Source: Jeotgalicoccus halotolerans
GTDB taxonomy: Bacteria > Bacillota > Bacilli > Staphylococcales > Salinicoccaceae
NCBI RefSeq assembly: GCF_003387165.1
Contig: NZ_QUMW01000009.1
Coordinates: 248,001 to 312,000 of the forward strand
Length of the DNA stretch: 64,000 nucleotides
Direction: 5' to 3'
Positions 26,870 to 37,027 of the stretch are shown here, in pieces. The position numbers and the translations under genes are program-made. Position 1 is the first letter of the stretch. Every line of letters begins with the position of its first letter. The notes beneath the pieces were generated by a model. It made no database searches. It saw only the letters and a program-made list of their open reading frames with translations, and was not told where the DNA came from.

Positions 26870-28216
26870 GTGCATATTATTGCATTAAGTCTAAATTATA
26901 AAAATACCGGTGTGGAAGAGCGTGAGCAGGTGACCTTCCAGGACGATGAAGTCGTTGAAGCGCTGCATAAGCTGCGCGAGCAGAAGAGTATTTTGGAAGC
27001 GGCGCTGCTGTCGACGTGCAACCGCACGGAACTTTATGTCGTGAGTGACCAGGAACATACGGGGGCGTATTATTCCAGAAAATTTCTCGCGGACTGGTTC
27101 GATGTTGATTACGAAAAAATTAAGCAGCTGACGGATATAAAAGTGGCAGATGAGGCTGTATCTCATCTGTTTAAAGTAACCGCCGGACTCGATTCTATGG
27201 TGCTCGGCGAAACGCAGATTCTCGGACAAATCAGAGACGCGTTTTTAACAGCCCAAGAAGAGCATACGACAGGGACTATCTTTAATAAGCTGTTTAAAGA
27301 AGCAATCACTGTTGCGAAACGCGGTCATAATGAAACCGATATTTCGAAAAATGCAGTATCGATTTCTTATGCTGCGGTGGAACTGGCTAAACGCATCTTT
27401 GCGAACGTTAAAAAGAGCCGGGTGCTCGTTATCGGCGCAGGCGAAATGGCCGAAGAATCACTCTTGAATTTAACATCAAACGGCATCGAAGATGTTGTCG
27501 TTTTAAACCGCTCGCTGGAAAAAGCGGAAGAGCTTGCTGTGCGCTTTAACGGCCGTGCAGAGAACCTGCACGCCCTGGAGTCTGAATTAAAAGAAGCGGA
27601 TATCGTTATTTCAAGCACATCGTCACCGGATTATGTCATTAAAAAAGATATGATCGATGAGGTCAATAAAACAAGAGGCACTTCACCGCTGATTCTGATT
27701 GATATCGCGCTGCCGAGAGACATCGATCCTGCCATTGATTCGAGCGGCAATGTATATATGTACAATGTCGACGATCTGCAGGGCTTAGTCGACGCTAACC
27801 TCGCTTCACGCGAAGAAGAAGCAGAGAAGATTATGGCGATGATCGACGGCACGACAGCGGAATTCGAAGAGTGGCTGAACGTGCAGGGTGTCGTGCCTGT
27901 GATCCAGGCAATGCGCACGAAGTCGCTGAATATTCACGATCAGACGCTGGAATCATTAGAGCGCAAGCTGCCGGATATGTCCGACCGCGAGCGCACGGTG
28001 ATCTCAAAACATATGAAGAGTATTATTAATCAGATGCTGAGAGACCCGATTATCTTTACGAAAGAAATCGCCGGCGACAAAAAACGCGATGAAAAACTTG
28101 AAGATATTATGGCGATGTTCCACATCGAAGAAGAAGTCGAAGCTCAGCGTGAGGTTTCGAACTCCCAACAGAAAGAAAAACTGCAAGCAAGAAAAGAACA
28201 GCTTAACCTTAATTAG
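26870..28216 (+). CDS. hemA: Glutamyl-tRNA reductase
   Basis: A 448-residue first enzyme of C5 haem synthesis, reducing Glu-tRNA to glutamate-1-semialdehyde with NADPH. The catalytic cysteine is in LSTCNRTELYVV (about residue 50). The specificity helix region is GLDSMVLGETQILGQIRDA, and the NADPH fold is VLVIGAGEMAEESLLNL. A C-terminal dimerisation helix follows. The start is GTG at 26870 after GAGGGGG. A small hairpin (CGCGCAT...ATGTGCG) sits about 25 nt upstream. It is the first gene of hemAXCDBL; in Staphylococcus HemA level is restrained by HemX. Confidence 0.95.
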   Translation: MHIIALSLNYKNTGVEEREQVTFQDDEVVEALHKLREQKSILEAALLSTCNRTELYVVSDQEHTGAYYSRKFLADWFDVDYEKIKQLTDIKVADEAVSHLFKVTAGLDSMVLGETQILGQIRDAFLTAQEEHTTGTIFNKLFKEAITVAKRGHNETDISKNAVSISYAAVELAKRIFANVKKSRVLVIGAGEMAEESLLNLTSNGIEDVVVLNRSLEKAEELAVRFNGRAENLHALESELKEADIVISSTSSPDYVIKKDMIDEVNKTRGTSPLILIDIALPRDIDPAIDSSGNVYMYNVDDLQGLVDANLASREEEAEKIMAMIDGTTAEFEEWLNVQGVVPVIQAMRTKSLNIHDQTLESLERKLPDMSDRERTVISKHMKSIINQMLRDPIIFTKEIAGDKKRDEKLEDIMAMFHIEEEVEAQREVSNSQQKEKLQARKEQLNLN

Positions 28217-28231
28217 CAAGGTGGATATCTT

Positions 28232-29056
28232 ATGGATATGATGTTCCGCGTTCAAGAAATTATATTATTGTTATACTTTATCAGCCTTTCTGCACTGTCA
28301 TATGATTTGTTTTTAAGAAATCGACAAGTCAGAAAGGCTTCTCTGTATGTGCTGACTCCTGCTGTTATACTGCACTTTTTGTCGGTAGTGCAGCTTGGGG
28401 TCCAGCTTGGCAGAATTCCGATTCTGACACTCGCTGAAAGTATCTTCAGCTTAAGTCTGATACTGATCATTGTCGGAATTATTCATTTTATAAAGACGAA
28501 ATCGGAATTTATCCTGCTGTTTTACTTAATGATTACTATATTTTTAATGACGATTTATACATTTTCGTCGCTGAACTTCAGCTCAACGGCGCTGACGCTT
28601 GAAATTGTCAACGAACTTTTAGTCGTCCATGTGGGCAGTGCGCTGCTCGCTTATGTCGTCTTCTTTATCGGTATGCTGAACGCCGTTATATACTTAATTC
28701 AGCGCCGCAATTTAAAAGAGAAAAAGTTTAATAGAAGTTTCTTTTCGCTGTTCAGTATCGGCACGGCCGAAAAAGTAATGCTCAGACTGACCTTTATCGG
28801 TGTGATTTTAATGAGTATAAGTATTATAATAGGAATCGTCTGGGGACTTCAGATTATCGGCCCTTCTGTTCTCTACGACCCGAAAGTTATCGGCACCGTG
28901 TGTGTTATTATTATGTACAGCATCATTTTAACAATGGTTAAATTTAAAGCCGATACGGCTAAGTTTGCCGTCTCCAGCATCGCAATTTTTGTGCTGGTCA
29001 TGCTGAATTATTTAATTCTTTCAGAAATATCCAATTTTCATTTCTGGTCACTTTAA
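28232..29056 (+). CDS. hemX: HemX, CcsA-like membrane protein controlling HemA
   Basis: A 274-residue integral membrane protein with about eight hydrophobic helices. It belongs to the cytochrome c assembly (CcsA/CcmC-like) superfamily, seen in VHVGSALLAYVVFFIGMLNAVIYL and in a histidine near its start. In S. aureus and B. subtilis HemX lowers HemA protein amount. This genome also has a c-type cytochrome gene at the end of the cluster, so a direct role in cytochrome c assembly should not be excluded. AAGGTGG precedes the ATG. The gap to hemC is 14 nt. Confidence 0.88.
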   Translation: MDMMFRVQEIILLLYFISLSALSYDLFLRNRQVRKASLYVLTPAVILHFLSVVQLGVQLGRIPILTLAESIFSLSLILIIVGIIHFIKTKSEFILLFYLMITIFLMTIYTFSSLNFSSTALTLEIVNELLVVHVGSALLAYVVFFIGMLNAVIYLIQRRNLKEKKFNRSFFSLFSIGTAEKVMLRLTFIGVILMSISIIIGIVWGLQIIGPSVLYDPKVIGTVCVIIMYSIILTMVKFKADTAKFAVSSIAIFVLVMLNYLILSEISNFHFWSL

Positions 29057-29070
29057 GGAGAGTATAAAAT

Positions 29071-30003
29071 ATGAGAAAAATTATTGTTGGTTCACGCCGG
29101 AGCGGTCTTGCTTTAACGCAGTCGAAGCAGTTTATAAAGAAGCTTGAAGCGACCTATCCGGAAGCTGAAATTGAAATAAAAGAAATCGTTACTAAAGGAG
29201 ACCGCATCGTCGATGTACAATTATCGAAAGTCGGCGGCAAGGGGCTCTTTGTTAAAGAAATCGAAGAAGCACTGAAAAATAAAGAAATCGATATGGCCAT
29301 CCACAGTTTAAAAGACGTACCGAGCGAACTGCCGGAAGGGTTTACTATTGCCTGTGTGCCTGAGCGCGAAGATATGCGCGATGCATTTTTATCGAATAAC
29401 AAAGTCTTATTTAAAGACCTGCCGAAAGGAAGCGTTGTCGGCACGTCAAGTCTCCGCCGCGGCGCCCAGCTGCTCTCTATGCGCGATGACATTACTGTCA
29501 ACTGGGTCAGAGGAAATATCGACACGCGCATTAAAAAAATGGAAGCGGGCGAGTACGATGCGATTCTGCTTGCAGCTGCAGGACTGAAACGCATGGGCTG
29601 GAGCGACAGCATCGTAACAGAATACTTTGATCCGGAAGAGTTCATCCCGGCGATTGCCCAGGGAGCACTCGGCATTGAAGTGCGCGAGGATGACAAAGAA
29701 CTGATTGATATGCTGGCATCCGTGCATTCTGAAGATGATGCAACGTGCACTACAGCTGAACGCACTTTCTTAAAACGCATGGACGGCAGCTGCCAGGTGC
29801 CAATCGGCGGTTATGCAACGCTTGAAGACGGAGAATTATATTTAACAGGCTTAATTATGTCTGAAGACGGCAGCGAACGCTATGTCGTTAAAAAATCGCA
29901 TGAAGACCCTGTAAAACTCGGTAACCTTGTGGCGGACGAAATGGAAAAAGCCGGTGCCAAAGAGATTATAGATATGATTAATGAGACCAATGCCGGCAAG
30001 TAA
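29071..30003 (+). CDS. hemC: Hydroxymethylbilane synthase (porphobilinogen deaminase)
   Basis: 310 residues; it polymerises four porphobilinogen units. The start [14 protein letters not shown] and the substrate loop [13 protein letters not shown] are characteristic. The cysteine that carries the dipyrromethane cofactor is in [11 protein letters not shown] (about residue 241). AAGGAGAG lies upstream. Its last 23 nt overlap the hemD frame. Confidence 0.96.
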   Translation: MRKIIVGSRRSGLALTQSKQFIKKLEATYPEAEIEIKEIVTKGDRIVDVQLSKVGGKGLFVKEIEEALKNKEIDMAIHSLKDVPSELPEGFTIACVPEREDMRDAFLSNNKVLFKDLPKGSVVGTSSLRRGAQLLSMRDDITVNWVRGNIDTRIKKMEAGEYDAILLAAAGLKRMGWSDSIVTEYFDPEEFIPAIAQGALGIEVREDDKELIDMLASVHSEDDATCTTAERTFLKRMDGSCQVPIGGYATLEDGELYLTGLIMSEDGSERYVVKKSHEDPVKLGNLVADEMEKAGAKEIIDMINETNAGK

Positions 30004-30679
30004 ACCGGTGGTTTATGTCACGCAGTCAACCTTTGAAGAGGCGCCGGACGACGACTTAACTCTCGTCCACGCCCCGCTCATTACGACTGAAAGTCTGCCT
30101 TTTGACACTGATGTCTTAAAGACGCAGTATACCTGGCTCGTTATGACGAGTAAAAACACGGTGAAGCATTTTCTGCCGTATTTTAAAGAGGTGCAGGCGG
30201 ATAAAATCTCGAGCATCGGCGCGAAGACGACGGAAGCGTTGAACATGCACGGCATCGATGTGGACTTTGAACCGTCGACGTATACGCAGGAAGGCTTTAT
30301 CGAAGAATGCACGATTCATCCCGGCGATAAAATACTCTATCCCGCGAGCAGCCAAAAGCGGCCGCTGATGCGCGATTACATGAGGGACAGAGGTGCTGAC
30401 GTTACTGAAATCGAACTGTATTACCCGAAAGTTCATGAAGGGTCTATTGAGAGAATCAGGGACAATCTCGGCACCATCGATTATTTAACCTTGTCATCGC
30501 CGTCTGCAGTAGAAAGTCTTATGGGCAATTTTACTAAAGAGGAACTTAAAGATATTCATTTTATCGCAATCGGCCACGTGACCGAAACGCGTTTAAACAA
30601 GTACGGCTTAACTGCTTCAAAACCGGAGCATGAAACACTCGGACATATGATTAATTTTATTAAGGAGAGTATTCAATAA
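29981..30679 (+). CDS. hemD: Uroporphyrinogen-III synthase
   Basis: 232 residues; it closes the tetrapyrrole ring with inversion of ring D. The family is poorly conserved, but [45 protein letters not shown] and [15 protein letters not shown] follow the expected two-domain pattern. It overlaps hemC, and its last base is the first of hemB, so translation is coupled. The start may be 29981 or ATG 29990; no clear ribosome site separates them. Confidence 0.9.
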   Translation: MRPMPASKPVVYVTQSTFEEAPDDDLTLVHAPLITTESLPFDTDVLKTQYTWLVMTSKNTVKHFLPYFKEVQADKISSIGAKTTEALNMHGIDVDFEPSTYTQEGFIEECTIHPGDKILYPASSQKRPLMRDYMRDRGADVTEIELYYPKVHEGSIERIRDNLGTIDYLTLSSPSAVESLMGNFTKEELKDIHFIAIGHVTETRLNKYGLTASKPEHETLGHMINFIKESIQ

Positions 30680-31659
30680 TGAATTTTGACAGACACCGCC
30701 GTTTAAGACAAAGCGGTTTTATGCGCGATATGGTGCGCGAAACGAAACTATCAAAAGATGATTTAATCTATCCGATTTTTGTCGTTGAAAAACCGGACGT
30801 AAAACAGGAAGTGTCATCGATGAAAGGTGTATACCAGATTTCATTGAACCTGCTTAAAGAAGAGCTGGATGAAGTGGTGGCACTTGGCATTAAAAGCGTT
30901 ATTTTCTTCGGTATTCCGAATGAAAAAGATGCAGAAGGCACAGGCGCCTACCACGATCACGGCATCGTCCAGGAAGCATGCCGCCTGTCGAAAGAGCATT
31001 ACCCGGAACTGCTCGTTATACTGGATACGTGCCTGTGTGAATATACTGACCACGGCCACTGCGGCTTGATCAATCCCGTTACAGAAGATGTCGACAATGA
31101 CGCGTCACTGCCTCTCCTTGTACAGACTGCGGTATCGCAAGCGAAGGCGGGCGCTGATATTATTGCACCAAGCAATATGATGGACGGTTTTGTCGCGGAA
31201 ATTCGCCGTGGACTCGATCAGGCAGGTTTCTCTCATATTCCGATTATGAGCTACGGTATTAAATATGCATCTAAATTTTACGGTCCGTTCAGGGATGCTG
31301 CGGAATCGACACCGTCCTTCGGCGACCGCCGCACTTACCAGATGGATCCGGCCAACCGTCTTGAAGCGCTCCGTGAATTAGAAAGTGATGTGCTGGAAGG
31401 TGCGGATATGATGATCGTTAAACCCGCGCTGTCTTATCTCGATATTATCCGCGATGTGCGCAACAATTCCAACTTGCCGATTATCGCCTACAACGTGAGC
31501 GGTGAGTATGCGATGACACGGACTGCGATTGACCTCGGCCTCGTTGATGAAGAAGTAATCGCAGAACAGATGATTTCCATGAAGCGTGCAGGCGCAGATA
31601 TGATTATTACTTATTTCGCAAAAGAGCTTGCGGAAAAAATTAATAAGGGAGAGATTTAG
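30679..31659 (+). CDS. hemB: Delta-aminolevulinic acid dehydratase (porphobilinogen synthase)
   Basis: 326 residues; it joins two 5-aminolevulinate molecules. A Cys-rich zinc site, [14 protein letters not shown] (about residues 117-130), shows the Zn-dependent type. The two Schiff-base lysines lie in [17 protein letters not shown] and [21 protein letters not shown] precedes the ATG. It is followed 1 nt later by hemL. Confidence 0.97.
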   Translation: MNFDRHRRLRQSGFMRDMVRETKLSKDDLIYPIFVVEKPDVKQEVSSMKGVYQISLNLLKEELDEVVALGIKSVIFFGIPNEKDAEGTGAYHDHGIVQEACRLSKEHYPELLVILDTCLCEYTDHGHCGLINPVTEDVDNDASLPLLVQTAVSQAKAGADIIAPSNMMDGFVAEIRRGLDQAGFSHIPIMSYGIKYASKFYGPFRDAAESTPSFGDRRTYQMDPANRLEALRELESDVLEGADMMIVKPALSYLDIIRDVRNNSNLPIIAYNVSGEYAMTRTAIDLGLVDEEVIAEQMISMKRAGADMIITYFAKELAEKINKGEI

Positions 31660-31660
31660 G

Positions 31661-32947
31661 ATGTATAACAAGTCAAAAGAACTCTACGATGAAGCGGTTA
31701 AAGTGATGCCCGGCGGCGTTAACTCTCCGGCCCGCGCCTTTAGATCAGTCGCCGACCACCCGCTCTTTATCGACCACGCGAAGGGTGCCCGTCTCTACGA
31801 CGTCGACGGCAATGAATTTATCGACTACTCGCTCAGCTTCGGGCCTTTAATTTTAGGCCACGCAGACGATAAAGTCGTAAAAAGCGTCCAGGACGCTGCG
31901 GTTAAAGGCACATCTTTCGGTGCGCCGACAGAACTTGAAACGACTATGGCTGAACTTGTTATGGAACGCGTGCCGTCCATCGAAATGGTCCGCATGGTAT
32001 CGTCAGGGACTGAAGCAACGCTCGCAGCCCTGCGTCTCGCCCGCGGTTATACAGGCAAAAGCAAAATACTTAAATTCGAAGGCTGCTACCACGGCCACAG
32101 TGACTCACTTTTAATTAAAGCAGGTTCCGGTGTTGCGACACTCGGTCTGCCGGACTCTCCGGGCGTACCTGAAGGGACTGCGAAAAACACGATTACTGTC
32201 CCTTACAACGATGAAGCAAGCTTAACAGAAGCATTCGATAAATTCGGCGATGATATCGCAGCTGTGATCATGGAACCTGTTGCAGGCAACATGGGTGTCG
32301 TGCCGCCGGTTGAAGGCTATCTTCAATTCGTGCGCGATCTTACAGAAAAAAATAATACGCTGTTAATCTTCGATGAAGTGATGACCGGCTTCCGTGTCGG
32401 CTACAACTCAGCACAGGGCTACTTCGGCATTACACCGGACTTAACATGTCTCGGTAAAGTCATCGGCGGCGGCCTGCCGGTCGGTGCTTACGGCGGTAAA
32501 AAAGAAATTATGGAACGTATCGCACCAAGCGGTGATATTTATCAGGCTGGAACGCTTTCCGGCAACCCGCTCGCTATGAGCGCGGGACTCGCAACGCTCA
32601 GCCAGCTGACTGAAGAAAGCTATGACTACTTCGGCAAGCTCGCAGACCAGCTTGAAGCGGGACTGAAAAAAGTATTTGCCAAGCACGATCAGCCGATTAC
32701 GGTTAACCGTGCAGGTTCAATGATCGGTTTCTTCCTGACTGAAGGCCCGGTGACTGACTTCGACAGTGCAAATACAAGTGACCTGGAACTATTCAGAGCG
32801 ATGTACCAGGCCCTCTTAGACGAAGGAGTTTACCTGCCGCCGTCCCAGTTTGAAGGTATGTTCTTGTCCACAAAACATACTGAAGCAGACATCGAGACGA
32901 CAATTAATGCGTTTGATAAGGCATTAAGTAAAGTTACGGGTAAATAA
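31661..32947 (+). CDS. hemL: Glutamate-1-semialdehyde 2,1-aminomutase
   Basis: A 428-residue PLP enzyme making 5-aminolevulinate. Motifs are [12 protein letters not shown] near the N-terminus, [16 protein letters not shown], the PLP-contact [12 protein letters not shown] and the Schiff-base lysine in [17 protein letters not shown] (about residue 265). I choose ATG 31661, with AAGGGAGAG upstream, giving the S. aureus length; the frame extends 11 codons upstream without support. It is the last enzyme gene of the hem operon. Confidence 0.97.
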   Translation: MYNKSKELYDEAVKVMPGGVNSPARAFRSVADHPLFIDHAKGARLYDVDGNEFIDYSLSFGPLILGHADDKVVKSVQDAAVKGTSFGAPTELETTMAELVMERVPSIEMVRMVSSGTEATLAALRLARGYTGKSKILKFEGCYHGHSDSLLIKAGSGVATLGLPDSPGVPEGTAKNTITVPYNDEASLTEAFDKFGDDIAAVIMEPVAGNMGVVPPVEGYLQFVRDLTEKNNTLLIFDEVMTGFRVGYNSAQGYFGITPDLTCLGKVIGGGLPVGAYGGKKEIMERIAPSGDIYQAGTLSGNPLAMSAGLATLSQLTEESYDYFGKLADQLEAGLKKVFAKHDQPITVNRAGSMIGFFLTEGPVTDFDSANTSDLELFRAMYQALLDEGVYLPPSQFEGMFLSTKHTEADIETTINAFDKALSKVTGK

Positions 32948-33022
32948 TTTAAATTTTGTACTTCATGACTTATAGATTATGTGTATAATAGTGAGTGATA
33001 GTATAAATGGGGGGTAGACATA

Positions 33023-33538
33023 ATGAGTGATAACAAAAAACGTCCACGCGGAACAAAAGTCGATGGCCAGCCTCGCTACATCGAAAAAAATCCGTCTGAC
33101 AAAACTAAAGGCACAGTACACCTTTACTGGTTAGTACCTGTGATTATCGTTTTCTTAATCGTTCCTTTACTTATTTTCCACTTAGGCAGCGGCGGCGGTG
33201 ATACTGCTTCCGAAGAAGAATCCGAAACTGAAGAAACAGCGGATTCAGGAGAAGAGTCGGGCGGCAGTGAAGGCGAAGAATCTTCTGAAGAAGGCGGCGA
33301 AGAAACTGCATCAAGCGGAGATGTTGATGCTGAAGGAATCGCACGCGATAACTGTGCATCATGTCACGGTCAGGACTTTTCAGGTGCAATGGGTCCAGCT
33401 TTAGCAGGTACAAGCCTTGCTGAAGATGAGTTTACATCAACCGTCCGCGAAGGCCAGGGTTCAATGCCTGCTTTCAGTGAAGATCAGATTGCTGACGATG
33501 AGCTGACTGCACTTTATGAGTTCTTTGGTGAACAATAA
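33023..33538 (+). CDS. Membrane-anchored c-type cytochrome (c550/c551 type)
   Basis: 171 residues. After a basic cytosolic N-terminus comes one membrane helix (about 32-53, LYWLVPVIIVFLIVPLLIF). A long acidic Ser/Glu/Gly linker follows (about 58-103), then a small cytochrome c domain with the haem motif CASCH (about residue 112) and a Met ligand in GSMPAF. It is held outside the membrane and probably carries electrons to or from a c-type oxidase or dehydrogenase. ATG 33023 follows TGGGGGG; a TATAAT at 32984-32989 suggests its own promoter. S. aureus has no equivalent here, so this marks a different respiratory chain. Confidence 0.9.
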   Translation: MSDNKKRPRGTKVDGQPRYIEKNPSDKTKGTVHLYWLVPVIIVFLIVPLLIFHLGSGGGDTASEEESETEETADSGEESGGSEGEESSEEGGEETASSGDVDAEGIARDNCASCHGQDFSGAMGPALAGTSLAEDEFTSTVREGQGSMPAFSEDQIADDELTALYEFFGEQ

Positions 33539-33548
33539 TATTTGAGAT

Positions 33549-33585
33549 AAAAAGACAAACTCGTATTGTATGAGTTTGTCTTTTT
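33549..33585 (+). terminator. Terminator of the cytochrome c gene
   Basis: A 14-bp stem (33549-33562 with 33572-33585), a 9-nt loop and T5 at the end of the 3' arm. Confidence 0.92.
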
Positions 33586-33622
33586 CTATATATAAACAAA
33601 CTTAGGGCAGGTGACTGGAACT

Positions 33623-35062
33623 ATGAATAACACGAAGGAAAGAGGAAATTTAAAGGCGCGCAATCTGGTCATTGCCATATTAATTGTCGGTGCTTTTATT
33701 TCGATTTTAAATCAGACGCTGCTGGTGACGGCGGTGCCTGTCATTATGAAAGATTTGAATATTCCATTCAGCACCGCCCAGTGGCTGACGACGGGCTTCT
33801 TTTTAGTGAACGGGATTATGATTCCGATATCCGCATTTCTAATTAATAAGTTTACGACGCGGAAATTGTATATGACCGCGATGATGTTATTTACAGCAGG
33901 CACGGTAGTTGCAGCACTGTCGACGGTATTTCCTGTACTGCTCACAGGGCGCATTCTGCAGGCCGGAGGCGCGGGTATTATGATGCCCTTATCCCAGGTC
34001 ATTCTCCTGCAGATGTTTGACGTTGAAAACAGAGGAAAAGCGATGGGACTGTTCGGATTGATTATCGGTTTTGCGCCGGCTATCGGACCGACTTTGTCAG
34101 GCTACATCGTAGAATTCTGGCCGTGGCGCTCCCTCTTTATTATTATTGCGCCGCTCGCAGCACTGAATATCGTCTTTGCGTATTTTTATATGCGGAACGT
34201 TACAGAACAGACCAATCCGAAAGTCGACATCCTGTCGATTGTTATGTCCACTTTAGGTTTTGGCGGTTTACTGTACGGCTTCTCAGTCGCCGGAGTCAGC
34301 GGCTGGATGAGCTTAGAGGTGATCGTGCCGATTCTTGGCGGCCTCGTGATCGTCGGCCTCTTTGTCCGCAGACAGTTTATTTTGGTTCAGCCGATACTTG
34401 AAATCCGGGTTTTAGCTAATCCGTACTTTCTTATGGCCTCGCTGATCGGGATTATCGTTTTCGTCTCGATGGTCAGTGCCAACAATATCGTCCCGGTCTT
34501 AATGCAGGATATGCTCGGCTTCACTGCCTTTCAATCCGGGCTGTCACTTTTGCCGGGTGCGCTTGTGATGGGAATTATGTCGCTCGTCGCCGGCTGGCTG
34601 TTTGACCGCTACGGCATCCGGATTCTGACCTTTACCAGTCTCTTCTTGATTTTAGCGACCTCTGTGCTGCTGTCCTTTTTGACAGTTGAAACAACATTCA
34701 CCTATATCACGATTGTTTATACTGTGCGCCTGCTCGGCGTCGGTCTGTCCATGATGGCATTAACAACTTACGCCATGAATGCGCTCGAAAATCACATGAT
34801 CTCCCACGGCACATCGCTGAACAATACGATGCGCCAGATCGGCGGGTCGCTTTTCACCGCACTCTTTATTACGATTATGACGGGCGTTGCGTTCAATGTC
34901 TCCGGCGGCTCCGCTGGCGGCCCGTCTCCTGCCGACGAAATCACGGGCGTTAATTATACCTTTATCGCCTCGGCAGTGCTCGCAGTCATCGGTCTGATAT
35001 TTGCCTTCTTCTTAAAAGAGCAGGAAAGAGTTGTGAGCGATAAAGGAAACGAGGATAGCTAG
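33623..35062 (+). CDS. DHA2-family MFS drug efflux permease (14-helix type)
   Basis: A 479-residue proton-coupled exporter resembling LmrB/EmrB/QacA. The N-terminal AILIVGAFISILNQTLLVTAVPVIMKDL and WLTTGFFLVNGIMIPISAF are typical of DHA2. The antiporter motif C appears as GFAPAIGPTLSG (helix 5). ATG 33623 is preferred over GTG 33611, because AGGTGA at 33609-33614 is the natural ribosome site. No regulator is adjacent. Substrate unknown. It is followed by a tandem palindrome array rather than a simple terminator. Confidence 0.88.
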   Translation: MNNTKERGNLKARNLVIAILIVGAFISILNQTLLVTAVPVIMKDLNIPFSTAQWLTTGFFLVNGIMIPISAFLINKFTTRKLYMTAMMLFTAGTVVAALSTVFPVLLTGRILQAGGAGIMMPLSQVILLQMFDVENRGKAMGLFGLIIGFAPAIGPTLSGYIVEFWPWRSLFIIIAPLAALNIVFAYFYMRNVTEQTNPKVDILSIVMSTLGFGGLLYGFSVAGVSGWMSLEVIVPILGGLVIVGLFVRRQFILVQPILEIRVLANPYFLMASLIGIIVFVSMVSANNIVPVLMQDMLGFTAFQSGLSLLPGALVMGIMSLVAGWLFDRYGIRILTFTSLFLILATSVLLSFLTVETTFTYITIVYTVRLLGVGLSMMALTTYAMNALENHMISHGTSLNNTMRQIGGSLFTALFITIMTGVAFNVSGGSAGGPSPADEITGVNYTFIASAVLAVIGLIFAFFLKEQERVVSDKGNEDS

Positions 35063-35113
35063 TGTTTGTGTGATAAAGATTACGGGAGTGAGGGGAGGCG
35101 GATGGCTTCGGAT

Positions 35114-35383
35114 GACAACGGCGTTTTCCCGTTGTTAATCGGGAGGCTTGGGATAACAACGGCGTTTTCCCGTTGTTAACCGGGAGGCTTGGGATAACAA
35201 CGGCATTTCCCCGTTGTTAATCGGGTGGCTAGGAATAACAACGGCATTTCCCCGTTGTAAACCAGACAGCTTGGGATGGCAGCGGCGTTTTCCCGTTGTT
35301 AACCGGGAGGCTTCGGATAACAACGGCATTTTCCCGTTGTTAATCGGGTGGCTTGGAATGACAACGGCATTTCCCCGTTGTTA
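35114..35383 (+). repeat. 41-bp tandem palindrome array, 7 units
   Basis: Seven units lie exactly 41 bp apart (CAACGG at 35116, 35157, 35198, 35239, variant at 35280, 35321, 35362). Each unit is an inverted repeat AACAACGG, a 7-nt centre (CGTTTTC or CATTTCC), CCGTTGTT, then an 18-nt spacer containing CGGGAGGCTTGGGAT or close. Arms are preserved and several arm pairs extend to 9 bp. The 41-bp period is not a multiple of 3, so it is not protein repeat. It starts about 50 nt after the MFS gene. Each palindrome could form a hairpin in RNA or be a protein site in DNA. Confidence 0.93.
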
Positions 35384-35473
35384 ACCGGGCGTAAGCACAG
35401 CGAGTATTAATGAAGAATGAGGGTATTGTGTCAATATAATACTTGTCTAATAGACTTTTGATAAAATAAACGG

Positions 35474-35509
35474 CTTCAAGTACGACACGGAGTCCCCGTC
35501 GTACTCAAG
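35474..35509. repeat. Inverted repeat upstream of the AbrB-type gene
   Basis: AGTACGAC (35479-35486) pairs with GTCGTACT (35498-35505), with outer CTT/AAG, about 130 nt before the next gene. There is no T-run. The rest of 35384-35637 shows nothing I can assign. Confidence 0.5.
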
Positions 35510-35637
35510 ATTAACCGCAGCCAATCCCAGGTACATCACCGCCCGCACCTCGCATAAGTGTAAAAAGCAACTTACTTTATATCGAGCGTAATATAAGTTA
35601 TTATTATAGATGACACTTGAATAGATAAGGTGATTTT

Positions 35638-36699
35638 ATGAAAGTACTTCGTTTCCTGCTGCTCGTCGCTGCGGCGGCCCTGATTTCAACGGGCTTATCC
35701 GCACTCGGCATGATTTTGCCGTGGCTCTTCGGTTCGATGATTGCGACAATTCTCTACATCCGGCTGGTCCGCCGCGAGTTGTTTTTCCCGCGCTGGCTCG
35801 GTGATCTCGGGGTCGCGATTATGGCAGTCGAAATCGGCTCCACTCTGACGCTCGATGCTTTAATGGACATGCGCGATGATTTATTTAATATTTTTCTTAT
35901 GACCATTCTCGTTCTTTTACTCAGTCTCGCCTTGTCCCGGCTGTTTATCTACCTGACCGGCAGTACGCCGGAAACGGCAATTCTCGCTTCAGTGCCTGGA
36001 GCCCTCTCCCAGATGCTGATTATGGCAGAGGAGGAGAAGCGGGCGGATATTCTGCTCGTGACGCTCACTCAGATGTCGCGGATTATTTTAATCGTGCTGA
36101 TTGTGCCTTTTGTTTCAGGACTCTTCCAGCCGTCTTCTGAAATCGGGGCGGAGCCTGTCGCGGTCGATTACATCTCAACGATTTTTATACCTGAAATGCT
36201 GATTATTCCCGTCGCTGCCTTTGCGATGATTTTCCTTCTTCAGAAGATAAACTTCCCGGCAAGCTTAATGCTCGGACCGATTATCGTCTTAATTATATGG
36301 AACTTAACGACAGGCATTGAGTTTTCGCTGGATCTTGTTTTTATTAATATTGCGCAGATCCTCTTCGGTATCCGGATCGGACTGCAGATTGCTTCCCTGA
36401 TGACACAGCTGAACAAGCGCCTGATATTTTCGATTCTCCTGCAGAATCTGATTCTTATCTTCGGCACCATGTTTATCGTCTTTATCTTCCAGCTGTTTAC
36501 AGTGCATCAGTTTAACGACCTCTTCTTAAGTGCCGCACCGGGCGGGCTTGGGCAGATTATCGTTATAGCGATTGAAACGGGCGGTAATATCGCAATGATT
36601 TCGAGTTATCATATCTTCAGGATATTCTTTATCATTATCGTCGTTGTGCCGATTGTCGGCTATTATTTAAAATATCTGAACAGAAAACGCACGCAGTAA
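35638..36699 (+). CDS. AbrB family membrane protein (PF05145)
   Basis: A 353-residue polytopic membrane protein with about nine or ten helices in two similar halves. Each half has a GA/LPWLFGSMIA-type or MLGPIIVL-type loop followed by a long hydrophobic stretch. The SVPGALSQMLIMAEE and SAAPGGLGQIIVIAIE segments are the repeated PGG/PGA-x(2-3)-Q signature of the family, often misnamed ammonia monooxygenase. The E. coli namesake affects aidB expression; transport is suspected but unproven. AAGGTG precedes the ATG. It is monogenic, read toward the valS leader. Confidence 0.85.
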   Translation: MKVLRFLLLVAAAALISTGLSALGMILPWLFGSMIATILYIRLVRRELFFPRWLGDLGVAIMAVEIGSTLTLDALMDMRDDLFNIFLMTILVLLLSLALSRLFIYLTGSTPETAILASVPGALSQMLIMAEEEKRADILLVTLTQMSRIILIVLIVPFVSGLFQPSSEIGAEPVAVDYISTIFIPEMLIIPVAAFAMIFLLQKINFPASLMLGPIIVLIIWNLTTGIEFSLDLVFINIAQILFGIRIGLQIASLMTQLNKRLIFSILLQNLILIFGTMFIVFIFQLFTVHQFNDLFLSAAPGGLGQIIVIAIETGGNIAMISSYHIFRIFFIIIVVVPIVGYYLKYLNRKRTQ

Positions 36700-36717
36700 C
36701 GGAGGCCGACTTCAATC

Positions 36718-36746
36718 TTGACAGTTTTTTAAAAGTCGCATACTAT
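36718..36746 (+). promoter_or_regulatory. Promoter of the valS T-box transcript
   Basis: A perfect TTGACA (36718-36723), a 17-nt spacer and TACTAT (36741-36746). Confidence 0.8.
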
Positions 36747-36749
36747 TAA

Positions 36750-36999
36750 CTTATATAAATATGAGAAACGTAGAAGAGTAGCTGTATGCAGGCGTCAAAG
36801 AGAGTAAACGATAGTGGTGAAAGTTTACCGGTGCATACTGTGAAGGTAGCTATGATAAGTTTTGTGTGAACGCTCCAATAGGAGTGACTAGCTCAAAACG
36901 TGCGGTGAGCGTTAATCGCCAAGTTGAGATGCAGGCTTAAGGCCTGAATTTAGGTGGCACCGCGGAACTCCCGTCCTATTACTGGACTGGAGTTTTTTT
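36750..36999 (+). promoter_or_regulatory. Val-specific T-box riboswitch upstream of valS
   Basis: The T-box AGGTGGCACCGCGGA (36952-36966) precedes a terminator hairpin (36967-36976 with 36984-36994, one mismatch) and T7. GTA at 36846-36848, in GAAGGTAGC, is the best specifier candidate and reads valine. AGAGAG at 36799-36804 fits stem I. The 5' part is long and highly structured. The specifier is assigned by eye. Confidence 0.92.
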
Positions 37000-37027
37000 G
37001 TTTTTAAAATAATGAGGAGTGATCGAT

